From positions 4,225 to 68,224 of the forward strand of contig NW_012236506.1 of NCBI RefSeq assembly GCF_000787575.1: a stretch of DNA of 64,000 nt, given 5' to 3'. This document shows, piece after piece, positions 1 through 10,714 of this stretch. The translations under genes and the position numbers were made by a program. Source of the stretch: Acytostelium subglobosum LB1 (lineage: Eukaryota > Evosea > Eumycetozoa > Acytosteliales > Acytosteliaceae). The notes beneath the pieces were generated by a model that was not told the origin of the DNA, searched no databases, and saw nothing but the letters and a program-made list of their open reading frames with translations. The first letter of the stretch is position 1, and each line of letters opens with the position of its first letter.

Positions 1-1558
1 AGGTCTTCTGCAAAGCCACCTCGTCAGCCATCAATGTCGACAAGTCTGTCCACATTGTCCTGGGCGATGCACCAACGTCNGAGCTCCCCTACCCAGTGGC
101 CACCGAACCTGAAAGGTACTTGGGCGTCAACTTCACCAAGCAGGGCATCTACTCCAAGTTCAAGACTCTCATCAGCTCCCTCCGCGGCAGACTCTCGCTC
201 TTCAAGTCTGAAAGCACCACACTGCGGTCCAAGGTTGCAGCTCTCAAGTCTTACGCCCTCCCCCCTCTGATGTACCACTTCTATCTGGACTCACCGACCA
301 AGTGGCAGATCAAGAAGATCGAAAACCTCACCAAATGGTTCATCTCAGCCCCCAAGACCACCGCCTACGGCTCCAGCTTCATCAACACGATGGCACTGGA
401 CCGCGCCAGCTTCCATTGGGATCAAGGTGGCCTCAACCTCTGGGACATTGGACTCAGATCAATTGCCTACAAGGTTTGGGTGTTCAATCGTTTCCTCAAC
501 ACCCCAGCCCATCTCACCCATGGCTACCTGGACTCGTGGAGAACTCAACACCGCAACGCCAGGAAGCGCCTGGGAGGCAAGTTCACTGGCCTCTTCCGCA
601 AGTTCCACACACCTTGGATGGAGTTCCGCTCCGCCCACCTCTCCAGCCATAGCGACAAGGTACCTCTATTGGATAGCAATGGTGGCACCCTCAGTCTGAA
701 AGACATCTATGCCATCCTCTGGAAGGCAAAGTATGGCTCAATCAGACTGACCGAGGGTCAATGGCAGCTCAGTGTCTTCCACGGCCTCAAGCTCCCAGAC
801 ATCTTCAAGGTCATCAGCACCCTGAGAGGACCATCCTCGCGTAACGCCCTCTTCAGGTTCTTCTCCCATACCCTCCCAATCAACCATATGAGAGCAGACG
901 CTGACTGTACCCTCTGTGGCAACTCCTGCACAGACCAACCCTACAATCACTTCTTCTTTGACTGCAGCAAAGTGGCAACCCAAGAAGCCATGCGCCCAGC
1001 CTTAGACTTGGTGAAGCAACGCTCTGGTATCAATGTCAGAGAATGGAACATCAAAGCACTGGACATCTCCACGAAGTCTAGTCGCCCCAACCTTCCATTC
1101 ATCCACCTCATGGCAATCATCGTCAACTACCTCTGGCACTACATCGCCAACCACCTCTTTGGCAACAAGGAGGCCCTGTTGGCCAAGCTCAGCTTGGTGT
1201 GCATCACATCCTTCAAGTCCCTCCTCCGCCAGGAGTGGCGCTCCCTCATGTCCACGCTCACGAGTCACATCCTGGCCGGACGACCAGTCAACATCAAGAA
1301 TGAGATGGCCGAGTTCACTACCAAGTGGCACCTCAGCACTCGCAACAGCGACATCCGTCTTCCGCCTCTGCCGCCAACTATCAACAAATACTTGGTGGCC
1401 GAATTCAGAGGCCTACAGTAGAAAAGAAAAGAAAGAAAAAAAAATCAAGAAAATTCAAAATCGACTAACTTATATATATTATCCCGCCTCTTCAATGACG
1501 CCAATTTATTTGCAATAATAATAAACTTCCACTCTAGTCAAAAAAAAAAAAAAAAAAA
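1..1558 (+). mobile_element. Non-LTR retrotransposon (LINE), 3' part
   Basis: The stretch carries the C-terminal half of a LINE reverse-transcriptase ORF, a roughly 120-nt 3' UTR, an AATAAA signal at 1520-1525 and a run of 19 A from 1540 to 1558, which marks the 3' end of the element. The 5' part lies outside the window, so target-site duplication cannot be tested; the flank after the tail starts GGGCCTCAATT. Dictyostelid TRE LINEs insert next to tRNA genes, but I see no tRNA in the 160 nt that follow, so this copy may belong to another LINE lineage. The ORF is visibly richer in G+C than most host genes here. Confidence 0.85.
3..1421 (+). CDS. LINE reverse transcriptase, C-terminal part (partial)
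   Basis: The frame is open from the window edge to a TAG at 1419-1421, about 472 codons. It begins in the RT thumb region (ERYLGVNF, then a long helical stretch) and contains the C-terminal zinc-binding motif typical of LINE RTs, CTLC...HFFFDC, near nt 910-965. The catalytic palm and the endonuclease must lie upstream of the window. One ambiguous base (nt 80) falls inside a codon without breaking the frame. No internal stop is present, so this part looks intact and the copy may be recent. Family recognition is from motifs and order; the exact clade is not resolved. Confidence 0.8.
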   Translation, partial: VFCKATSSAINVDKSVHIVLGDAPTXELPYPVATEPERYLGVNFTKQGIYSKFKTLISSLRGRLSLFKSESTTLRSKVAALKSYALPPLMYHFYLDSPTKWQIKKIENLTKWFISAPKTTAYGSSFINTMALDRASFHWDQGGLNLWDIGLRSIAYKVWVFNRFLNTPAHLTHGYLDSWRTQHRNARKRLGGKFTGLFRKFHTPWMEFRSAHLSSHSDKVPLLDSNGGTLSLKDIYAILWKAKYGSIRLTEGQWQLSVFHGLKLPDIFKVISTLRGPSSRNALFRFFSHTLPINHMRADADCTLCGNSCTDQPYNHFFFDCSKVATQEAMRPALDLVKQRSGINVREWNIKALDISTKSSRPNLPFIHLMAIIVNYLWHYIANHLFGNKEALLAKLSLVCITSFKSLLRQEWRSLMSTLTSHILAGRPVNIKNEMAEFTTKWHLSTRNSDIRLPPLPPTINKYLVAEFRGLQ

Positions 1559-1720
1559 GGGCCTCAATTCTCCTTTCCCGAGGTTGTTCTTCAAAATATA
1601 TATTCTTAGGTCAATACTCTACACTCTTATCACTTTCTCCTTGTCCTCTAGATCAAATTCATATCCTAAACCATATGATATGTTGAATACATTGTTTAAT
1701 GAAAACAATACATGACATGA

Positions 1721-3152
1721 TCAACGCTTGCTCTTTGATGCCTTGTGACCATCCTTTCTCAGTTTGGCCTCATTCCTCTGTCGATCCTCAATCAATGCTT
1801 TGTACTCTTTGGCCTTCTCGATGTTACCCTCTTTGAGGTATCGCAAGTCCTCTCTGTATCGACAATCAGTTGGCAAAGGTGACTCATCATAGATCAATCC
1901 AGGTGGCACCATGTTCAACTCCCAATAGACCTTGTTGCCAATTGTGAGTTGTGACAGCCATGATCCCTCCACCTCACAAATCAACTCAGTGGTTGAATCT
2001 GATGTTGACTTCTTCTTGTCCTTGTCCTTGCCATGTGAGGATGTAGTTGTGGCTGGTTGAGGAGTCACACCTGTTCTGAATATATGTCCTTGGAAGAAGT
2101 CCGACGGCTCCTTCTGCTTGGAGAATATACTACGTACGAAGCCAAGTGCAGTTGGATTGAATGTGACCTCACAGCTGGATTTGATGATGTTAGTTTGATT
2201 GATTAATTGATTGAATGGTTGAATGAATGATTGTACATACCATAGTTTGTTCTTCTCATCGTTGAATAGTACCTTGCCTCCAAAGTCTGTGATTCGGTCG
2301 CCCCAGAAGATACCTTTGATAAAGATCTCTGGCACAGTGTAGGTGATCGTACCTCCATCACTAAAGTTGATTGTGTGAATGCCCTTCTGATTGGCCTTGA
2401 CCACGTTGCCACGACACGATGCAGAGAACAATCCTTGACCATGGTAATGGAAACCATTGCCCTGTATCTGCCATGCACTGATTGGTGGATGATGTGACGT
2501 CTGCTCGCAGAACACTTGAGTGCCATCAGGATAGTGACCTTGGAATGTCTCGCCAAGCAGGGGATTGAATGGTTTGGCCAATGTGCTTGTGAGATATATG
2601 CCAGAGATTGCAAAGGCCACCACATTGTTCATCCTCTCCAATGGATCAGATGTTGCGGCAGCCCTTGGCAAGTAGACTGGAGCGTATGACCATACATCAG
2701 TGAGTTTCTCCAAGAATGACCTAGGCTCAAACAATGTTATTGGCAAACATGTGTTGACCAGTTCCTTTCCCTCTATCAGACTGTTTCCAACACTCTTTAG
2801 TAGCTCCCAACAAACACTATTATTGATTGATTGATTGAGTTAGTATGATATGATTGATCAGGTGAATATGGATAAGTTGTGTTACTTACCCTCTCTGCTT
2901 CTTTAACTCTGTCTCGTCGACAAACTTCCATCCACCAGTTGGATGTCTCTGATTCTGATTGAATACCTTGGTCTGCAATTGCTTTCCATTGCCAATGTTC
3001 GTGTTGTTGTTGTTGTTGTTGTGGTTGGTCACTTGGCTACAGCTAAGTGGTAGAGATACAGCTGCCACAGTGGATGTTGTTGATGATGTTGGTGATGAAG
3101 TGGCCAACAGTGAAGATACTGATGTTGTAATTTGTGAGTGTACCTCTGTCAT
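1721..3152 (-). CDS. Oxysterol-binding protein-related protein (ORP)
   Basis: Lipid-transfer protein of the OSBP family, expected to carry sterols or phosphoinositides between membranes. Three exons (3152-2890, 2816-2241, 2174-1721) join in frame to 430 aa; introns are 2817-2889 and 2175-2240. The first ~80 residues are low-complexity Ser/Thr/Asn with no PH domain. The ORD domain follows: LLKSVG, LFEPRSFLEKL, and the family signature EQTSHHPPISAW at about residues 192-203, with the His pair at 196-197. A charged helix rich in Lys, Arg and Glu closes the protein, as in short ORPs. The second intron is itself open in frame, so an unspliced reading would add 22 residues; removing it restores NKLCCEVTFNP, which fits the family. 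It is divergent from the flippase gene. Dictyostelids have many short ORPs, so no symbol is assigned. Confidence 0.93.
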
Positions 3153-4426
3153 GATGATGTTAAATTAATAATAAATAAATATTTAATTAGACTTTGACTT
3201 TGTGTTGGATAATAAATAACTAAGATATGGATAATAATAAATGAATGAATGATGAAAGTAAGTATACTTATAAAAATGTTATATTTACAGATGTATAACT
3301 ACAATAAAAGATATATTAGTAATAGTATGGCGAGTGTTGCTGATATATGATTGATTGAACTAGCTAGTGAAGGTGTATGTGTTTGTGTGTAAGTGTCTGT
3401 GTGTCTGTGTGTCGTTGGATAGTAGATAGATAGAGCAGATGAATGAGTGAAGGACCTTTGCTTAAATAATGGATGGAATGAAAGAAGGACCCTATCAGTC
3501 CATCTCTCTCACTCTCATGTGAATGAATGACTGAGAGTCACCACACTACCCCACCCTAGCATCCATCTTCGAGGCTTTACATTGCTTAGAGGTCATTGTG
3601 TGCGTTTGTCAATCGATTGAGGATGTGTGTGTATGTTTGTTTGTTCACACCCACCAAACACACTTTTATGACACATTAGTAAACATGTTTGATGTAACCC
3701 TTGTAATTAATGGACAACCCGGGTATGATTCTTCAATGAATTGCCATCCAGGGCAACAAAGACAAGGGAACATCTGACACAAAGATCCCTGTTCTCAAGG
3801 AATCGTCGTATTTGTGTTTGTGTGGTCTTAATAACACTTGGTTAAAACATTGAAACACCTTGAGAGTTTATCTATTCAATCTTAAAGATGAAACCAGACT
3901 CCATTCTACAAGTATTGGCCCATTATTATTGAGTTATGTAGTTGGTCGTATGTGATTGATTGATTGATTAATTGATTGAATGATTGAGTACCATCACACA
4001 CTTTTGAAGTTGAACTATCATCTTGTCTCTAAATTCAACACTTTCATTCACTTCACTTCACTTTAGATCATCATACATACATACATACATACATACATAT
4101 AATCTTATTACTACTACTACAACTACTATTATTGTTGTTGTTGTTTTGAACTGGATAGATCAAAAACGATAAAGACTACAATAGCGACAACGACGACTCC
4201 ATCGACCACAACACCGACAACATCAAAGTCGACGAGAAGAAGACCGTTTCAACAACAACAGGGTATACTATCGACTACTAATTTGTTGTTGGATGATGAT
4301 CTATCAATTGGTGTATCTGAAGCCTCCATTGACGACGACGACAACAGCAACAACAACGACGACAACTATCAAAAGTACTCCAAACCCAATCACTTGATCA
4401 ACTACCTACATACACTATCACGAACG
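3153..4426. promoter_or_regulatory. Divergent intergenic region, ORP / P4-ATPase
   Basis: About 1.27 kb separate the two start codons. It holds a CA-rich box (CACACCCACCAAACACAC, about 3646-3663) of the type bound by developmental regulators in dictyostelids, TGATTGAT repeats near 3955-3985 and an (ATAC)n run at 4073-4098. From about 4103 to 4426 the frame of the P4-ATPase is open and reads Thr/Ser-rich then Asp/Asn-rich protein without an ATG, so the flippase may have an extra upstream exon. No clear TATA box can be fixed. Confidence 0.5.
4073..4098 (+). repeat. ATAC tetranucleotide microsatellite
   Basis: About six ATAC units in the ORP/P4-ATPase promoter region. Non-coding. Confidence 0.9.
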
Positions 4427-7400
4427 ATGTCATCATCATTCGCTTGGCTAAAGGTATGTTATGTTGTCCCAACAGACATTCACATGTGTCGGCCAACTCA
4501 CTCAAACAATCACTTAATCAATCAAACAATAGCAACTACTTGGCATCGATAGCCAAGACATGAATGATGCCGGCACGAGAATGGTGTACGCGAATGACCC
4601 TGTGAGGAATGATCGTTATCCAAAGAACGCGATAAGCAATACAAAGTACACTGTTATCAGCTTCATACCAAAGAACTTGCTGGAGCAGTTTGGTCGCGCG
4701 ATGAACATCTACTTCTTGATGATTGGTGTGCTACAGCTGTTCCCCTCGATCACGCCCGTCGACCCCATCTCAACATGGGGCGCACTTATATTTATCTTTG
4801 CAGTGTCGGCCGTCAAGGAAGCCTACGATGATCTTAACCGTCGACGTCGTGACTACACGGCCAACAAGCGATTGTATCAAGTGGTGCGCGATGGTGTCAA
4901 GCGACAGGTGTGCAGCGAGGATATATCAGTGGGCGACATCATATGGCTGCCTTGTGACGCGGAGATCCCCGTCGACATGGTTCTCCTGGCCACATCCGAT
5001 CCCGACGGCAGCTGCTACGTGCAGACTGCCAACCTAGACGGCGAGACAGACCTCAAGGCAAGGTCTGCGCCGTCCGACACTGCAGGCTTTAGCCTGGCGG
5101 ACCTTGGCCGCTTCAAGGGCACAATCGAATGTCCTCGACCCAATGCTGAGATCTATCGATTCGACGCACGACTCTCAATGAATGGCACTGGCACCGACTG
5201 GATCATATTGGACAATGCCAACTTTGTGTTGCAGGCTACACACCTGCGCAACACAGACTACATATATGGCATTGCCGTGTACACTGGCAACGAGACCAAA
5301 GTTGGCAAGAACAAGAAGGTGCCAGCATCAAAGTGGACCAAGTTGGATCGATCCATCAACAACATCACAATCTTTATCTTTTGTCTCCAACTCACATTAG
5401 TCTTTATCTTTGGAGCCATTGGCGATTCAATCAGACGCAGTCAAGACAGTGACACATGGTACCTCGGATACTCAAGTGATTACAAAGCACCATGGTACGA
5501 GTTCGTCATCATTCCCCTTCGATTCCTTTTGCTGAACTCAATGGTATGTTGAGATGTATGAGAGTGGCAGAATCATTCATTCACTGATTCAATCGATCAA
5601 TCAAACACAGATGATACCAATATCACTCAAGGTCACAATCGACGTTGTCAAGTACTTCTATGCATTGTTTATCGATTGGGACTTGAGGATGTATCACAGG
5701 CCAACAGAGTCATATGCTGTGGCAAACAGTACGGCACTGAGCGAGGATCTTGGACAGATTGAACATGTCTTCACAGACAAGACAGGCACACTAACAGAGA
5801 ACAGGATGTTGTTTGCAAAGTGCTCGATTGGCAATCATATCTTTGGACAGGGTGCCGGCACGGCACTTGACGACCCAGAGCTCACCCAACTTGTCCAACA
5901 TCAACAATCCGATGTCATTGACTTCTTCATGGCACTATCACTCTGTCACTCTGTCATACCAACCATTGACGCGTAAGTCCATTCATTGCTATATCTCTTG
6001 ACCACAACTACTAACTAGTACCCTTGGTCGTGGATACAATAGTGATGGAAACATACATTATAAGGCTGCATCACCAGATGAGGAAGCATTGATCATTGCT
6101 GCATCGAAGCTTAACATTAAGTTCATTTCAAAGACGATGTCAACATTGGCTGTTCAGGTCATCGATCGATTGTGTGACTTCCAACTGCTACACACTTTTG
6201 AGTTCAACTCTGATCGCAAGAGAATGAGTGTGGTCGTCAGAGATCTCTCCTCCAAGCTGATCAGGATCATCACAAAGGGTGCAGATGATGTTATATTTGC
6301 CAGATTGGTCAATGACAATCAATCATCATACGAAGCACCGCTGGCACACATTGAAGAGTTTGCATCACTTGGACTGAGGACATTGTGCGTTGCGGAGAAG
6401 GACTTGACAGAGGGCGAGTATCAACAGTGGTTCAAACAGTACTACCAACCTGCAAGCATATCAATGGAGAACAGACAGCAACAACAGTTTGAAGCATACA
6501 ATGTGTTGGAAAATGGCCTGCGATTGTTGGGCATCACCGCAATTGAGGACAAGCTACAGGAGGAGGTGCCAGAGACAATCAGCTCGCTGAGGCAGGCCAA
6601 CATCAAGGTGTGGATGCTCACAGGCGACAAGTACAGCACTGCCATTCAAATAGCGCACTCTTGTAACCTGATTGATAGAGGATGCAAGATATACACAGTG
6701 GGCAAGCCGCTGCAGTTGGATGACCCACACGAGAGTCACAATCCATCGACTGGTGCCAATGCCCGCGTGACGCCAGATGAGGTTATGGCATCCATTCGAA
6801 GTATCCACGATGATCTCGTGTCCAATCAACAGCAGCCATATCAACAGCATGACCATCATCAGCGACAACAGGAGGATGAGCATCCCCAAGGCCAACTCAA
6901 ACAGAGAAGGCGCAAAGATGCAACGATTGTCATTGAAGGACATGTCGTGGATATAGCCCTGAGGCATGCTTCACAGGAGTTGTTGGACCTATCATGCATG
7001 GTGCCCTCGGTCATTTGCTGTCGAGTCACTCCACATCAGAAGGCAGAGGTGGTAAGATTGGTAAAGAACACTGGCAAGATATGTTTGGCTGTTGGCGATG
7101 GAGGCAATGACGTATCCATGATACAGGAGGCCAATATTGGTGTTGGCATCAGTGGTCGTGAAGGACTACAAGCATCACGTGCTGCAGACTATAGTGTAGC
7201 GAGTAAGTTGTCACCTTTGGACACGCCCAACGATCAATGACTGACACTCACTCGTTCATTAGGGTTCAAGTACTTGCGAGACTTGATATTTGTACATGGA
7301 AGATACTCATACTTGAGAACAAGCTTCGTGGCCAACTACAGCTTCTACAAGTCATTGTTCATTTGCTTCATTCAGATACTGTATCAGCTGTTCAGCGGGT

Positions 7401-8526
7401 TTGGCGGCTCGTCATTCTTCAACACTTTCTCGCTTACGTCATACAACATCATCTTTACAGGCCTACCAATCATGGGCTATATCCTGGACAAGGATCTGCC
7501 CGAGTCAATACTCAAACGCAACCCATACCTGTATAGTGTCTGTCAAGAAGGTCGTGCATTCAGTGTGATGACCTTTATCGAGTGGGCATTACGTGCAGCC
7601 TTCCAATCGATCCTAATCTTCTGCATGACAGCTGGACCATTCGCATTCCTTCATGGATCCACCATCGACTATGACTCATTCTCAATGATCTCATTCACAG
7701 CCGTCATCTTCCTCCAGTCACTCACTCTATTCCTAGCCTCACAGTATGTATGCGCCACACTTCAGGCATGGCATGATTAATTACTGACCCTCTATTCCCT
7801 TAGTACCATCACAAAGATTAACCATCTACTGATATGGGGTACGATACCAGTCTATATCCTTTGCGCATTTGCACTCAACTCCATTCCAACAATGACCACC
7901 TATGCCGTGCTCACCAACTTGGTCAAGTCTGCAGACTTCTGGGGATCATTCTTTGTATGTTATCCATCCACTCAATCATTCAATCACAATCACTAACTCG
8001 CTCAATCAATCAAATGTTATAGTTGATATTGGTAACATGCATCATGCCAGTGGTCACAATCAGTTATATGATGCAATTGTACATGCCAACTATTGTGGAA
8101 ATGATCAATATTATTAGGAAGGAGAATAACCCTGATTTGAAGAGACCAGTGATGTCCAGTGTCAATGGATCACAACATCCATCACGTTTATACAAGTTCC
8201 TGCTGAAGAAGAATATGAGGAATGGACGGTTGGCTAGGAGTCTAATTGGCGAAGGTCCAGACAACGCTGACCAAGAGTACATAGAATTGGTAGTCGTCGA
8301 GGATGATGACGAGTCACATCATCACAACCATCATATCGTAGCCTCATCCAGTAGCAACTCAATAGTGGACCTGAATGGTATTGATGAAGAAGAGATTGCT
8401 GAGGGTCCATCATCCTCATCATCATCATCAACATCCATTGTCCAGTCCAACTCGGCTTCAGCCTCTTCATCCTCAACAAGCAGGTCCAAAGGAGGAGTTG
8501 ATGAGACGTCTCCGCTTTTGAAATAA
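4427..8526 (+). CDS. P4-type phospholipid-transporting ATPase (ALA2-like flippase)
   Basis: Seven exons (4427-4453, 4533-5543, 5611-5972, 6019-7202, 7263-7743, 7804-7954, 8023-8526) join in frame to 1239 aa. P4-ATPases flip aminophospholipids to the cytosolic leaflet. Seen: PKNLLEQFGR and TM1-2; the LDGETDLK actuator motif; PISLK in TM4, the P4 replacement for PEGL; DKTGTLT with the phosphorylated Asp near nt 5776; KAASPDEEA; TGDKYSTA; GDGGNDVSMIQ; then FVHGRYSY and the C-terminal membrane segments. GDGGNDV with GISGREGLQA and RFKYL resembles plant ALA2 more than the Drs2 type. The tail is acidic and Ser-rich. A His/Gln-rich insert sits in the nucleotide-binding region (nt 6830-6900). Start: 4427 is the first ATG in the first exon, but the frame is open upstream, so the N-terminus may be longer. 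The intron 5973-6018, 46 nt, is the shortest here. Confidence 0.92.
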
Positions 8527-8577
8527 ATTGCTGACAACATGGTTGATCGTGTGATCAGTCAAGCCCACTCTCCTCCA

Positions 8578-8611
8578 AAGGGTGACCCTTCAAAAGGACC
8601 TTGTGGGTCCT
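8578..8611 (+). other. Two stem-loops after the flippase stop codon
   Basis: AAGGGT-G-ACCCTT (8578-8590) and AGGACC-TTGTG-GGTCCT (8595-8611) are two adjacent perfect inverted repeats 52 to 85 nt downstream of the stop. They may act in 3'-end formation or simply be transcribed as 3' UTR structure. Function is inferred only from position. Confidence 0.45.
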
Positions 8612-8649
8612 CATAGATCTTTATTTGATCAAACTAGCAAACATATACA

Positions 8650-10265
8650 ATGACATCATCAACTTATTATAACAACAATAACAACAATAACAACAATAAC
8701 AACAATAATAACAATGATACAGAGGTAGATGATTGGATAGCACTGAATGTTGGCGGCAAGGTGTTCCAAACAACAAGGTCCACATTGACCTCAGATCCGA
8801 ACTCAGTGCTCTACAAGATGGTAAGGAGGAGGACAGCACAACACATGTGCATGTGATGCTCATACTCATACTCATACTCACACTCAAACGATTGATGCCG
8901 CATTGGGATTCTCAGTTCCAACGTGATTGTCAGCTACAAAGCTCCAGGAAGGATCATAATGGCGCATATTTGATTGATCGTGATCCAAAGTACTTTAGAG
9001 TGCTGCTCAATCACTTGAGGTCACCAAGTGCCGATCAAGTGGTGATTGATGATGGTATATCATTGGCTGGCGTGTTACAAGAGGCTCACTTCTTCCAGAT
9101 CAGCACTCTGATCAACATTATAGAACGACTGGATTCCAATCGTTCAGACTACACTCGCAAGGACATCTTGCTCAACAAAGGCAATCTCAAGTTCAACAAT
9201 AAGAAGCTGGTATGTTATTGGATAGTGCTGTCGATATGATGACACATGGCTAACGACACATGGGCACACATACACTAGATTGGCATTGACTTGTCATCAA
9301 TCGACTTCATCAAAGAGGACTTTAGTTACTGCAACATATCCAACAGTAACTTTGGACAATGTAGGATATCACATTCAACATTCCTTAACGTATGTTATCA
9401 TCTTGGACATCAATCCATCCATGGTCCACTCACACTCACTCAACCAATGTAGTCAATTGGAAAGAACTGTTGCTTCGACAATGTCGTTGCAGAGAATACT
9501 ATATTGTCATCGAGTAGACTGTCAAAGAGCTCGTTTGTCAAAGCCAACTTGGACCACGCCAGCTTCAACAGTTGTAAGCTGCGTCGCGCTGACTTTAGTC
9601 AGGCCAATTGTACAGGATCGCTGTTCCAGCGTGCGATCATCACCAATGGCATCTTTAGGAATGCCAACCTGGAGCATGCCAAGTTCCAGAACGCAGACCT
9701 TACCGGCTGTGACTTTACTGGTGCCCGACTTCACAACTGCCACTTCACCGCAGCAGACTTGAGATACGCCACACTCGATTGGGCAAACCTTGGCGCATAC
9801 ACTAGAGAGGGACAAGTACTGTTCAAGAAGGCCAAGATCACAAGGCAGCAGTACGAATTGGTGCCCACTGACATTCGCTCCACTTTTGGTTTCAAGGTAG
9901 TTGTGGACAACAATCTAAAGATGTCAGACTCTGGCATTATTGTTGGAAGTGGCAGTGGCATTGGCATTGGCAGTGTCAGTGGCAGTGGCAGTGGCAGTGG
10001 CAGTGGCAGTGGCAGTGGCAGTGGCAGTGGCAGTGGCAGTGGCAGTGGTAGTGGTCACACACGCTACCCACCAACTTCACCAACATCTCCAACATCTCCA
10101 ACTTCACATACAACAACAACAACATCATCTTCTTCACAATTGACACATCTACCTACAGCCAATGCTGCCGCTCCAACTACCGCGACTCCTGCTACTGTGA
10201 CTACTGCTGTTACTCAACAGACACAACCACCAATTCTGTTACAACTACAGCAACAACTACAGTGA
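8650..10265 (+). CDS. KCTD9-like protein: BTB/T1 domain plus pentapeptide repeats
   Basis: Four exons (8650-8820, 8916-9209, 9279-9389, 9453-10265) give 462 aa. A poly-Asn leader is followed by a potassium-channel-T1-type BTB domain: LNVGGKVFQTTRSTL, then GAYLIDRDPKYFRVLLNHLR and a GVLQEAHFF helix. Residues about 155-270 are pentapeptide repeats of A(D/N)LXX form (DFSQANCTGSLF, NLEHAKFQNADLTGCDF). This order matches animal KCTD9, a candidate CUL3 substrate adaptor; the N-terminal KHA domain of KCTD9 is absent. The tail holds a (Ser-Gly)n run from an AGTGGC microsatellite, then Thr/Pro/Ser and Gln stretches. The joins KM|FQRD and FLN|SIGK restore the domain consensus. Partner and role in this organism are unknown. 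Confidence 0.88.
8664..8716 (+). repeat. AAC/AAT trinucleotide microsatellite (coding, poly-Asn)
   Basis: Alternating AAC and AAT codons encode the poly-Asn leader of the KCTD9-like protein, a common feature of dictyostelid proteins. Confidence 0.9.
9978..10043 (+). repeat. AGTGGC hexanucleotide microsatellite (coding)
   Basis: Eleven perfect AGTGGC units, followed by two AGTGGT variants and preceded by degenerate copies from about 9950. It encodes Ser-Gly dipeptides in the KCTD9-like protein. A hexamer unit keeps the frame whatever the copy number. Confidence 0.95.
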
Positions 10266-10714
10266 TAGAAGTAATAACATCTTTGATATGTTGTCATCGT
10301 TCAAGAAACATACTCTTATCTAAACACAACATAGCTGGCGCCAAACCTCATTCATAGTGGTTTGTATGTAAGTTCTCGATCCAGTAGATGTAACAGGTAC
10401 ATTATGATCATCACGTGATAGTGGGAAGACCAATACCATTACCATCATCCATCCAATTGCAATTGTGTGTAGTTGTTTGGATGTGGTGTGTGTTTGATCA
10501 AAGTGTGTGTTGCTATTGCCACTGATGGGTTGGCAACACGGCAACAACAGGGCAATGCACACTTAATCGAATTATATGATCAGGAGGTAGTGGGGTCGGA
10601 AGTTGTTGTTTGAATGGAACATGCTCCACTTGATGGATGGAGCATTAACTTGGGAAAAGTATCCTTTACCATATTCATTCATTCCTCCATCAACTAACAT
10701 CCAAGTCTAGAATA
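10266..10714. other. Intergenic region, KCTD9-like / FNIP protein
   Basis: 449 nt without a gene that I can support. It contains a perfect 8-bp stem-loop, ATGCTCCA with TGGAGCAT around a 9-nt loop, at 10621-10645, about 70 nt before the FNIP start. Small ORFs on the minus strand look random. Confidence 0.6.

Noticed and set aside
2175-2240. An extra Asn/Gln/Ile segment in the ORP protein
   Set aside because: It is an intron whose length keeps the frame open; it has GTATGT, an ACTAAC branch site and AG, and its removal restores the family consensus.
3955-3985. TGATTGAT run in the ORP/flippase promoter as an intron of an unseen minus-strand gene
   Set aside because: No donor-acceptor pair or coding exon could be placed around it; it may belong to the ORP 5' leader.
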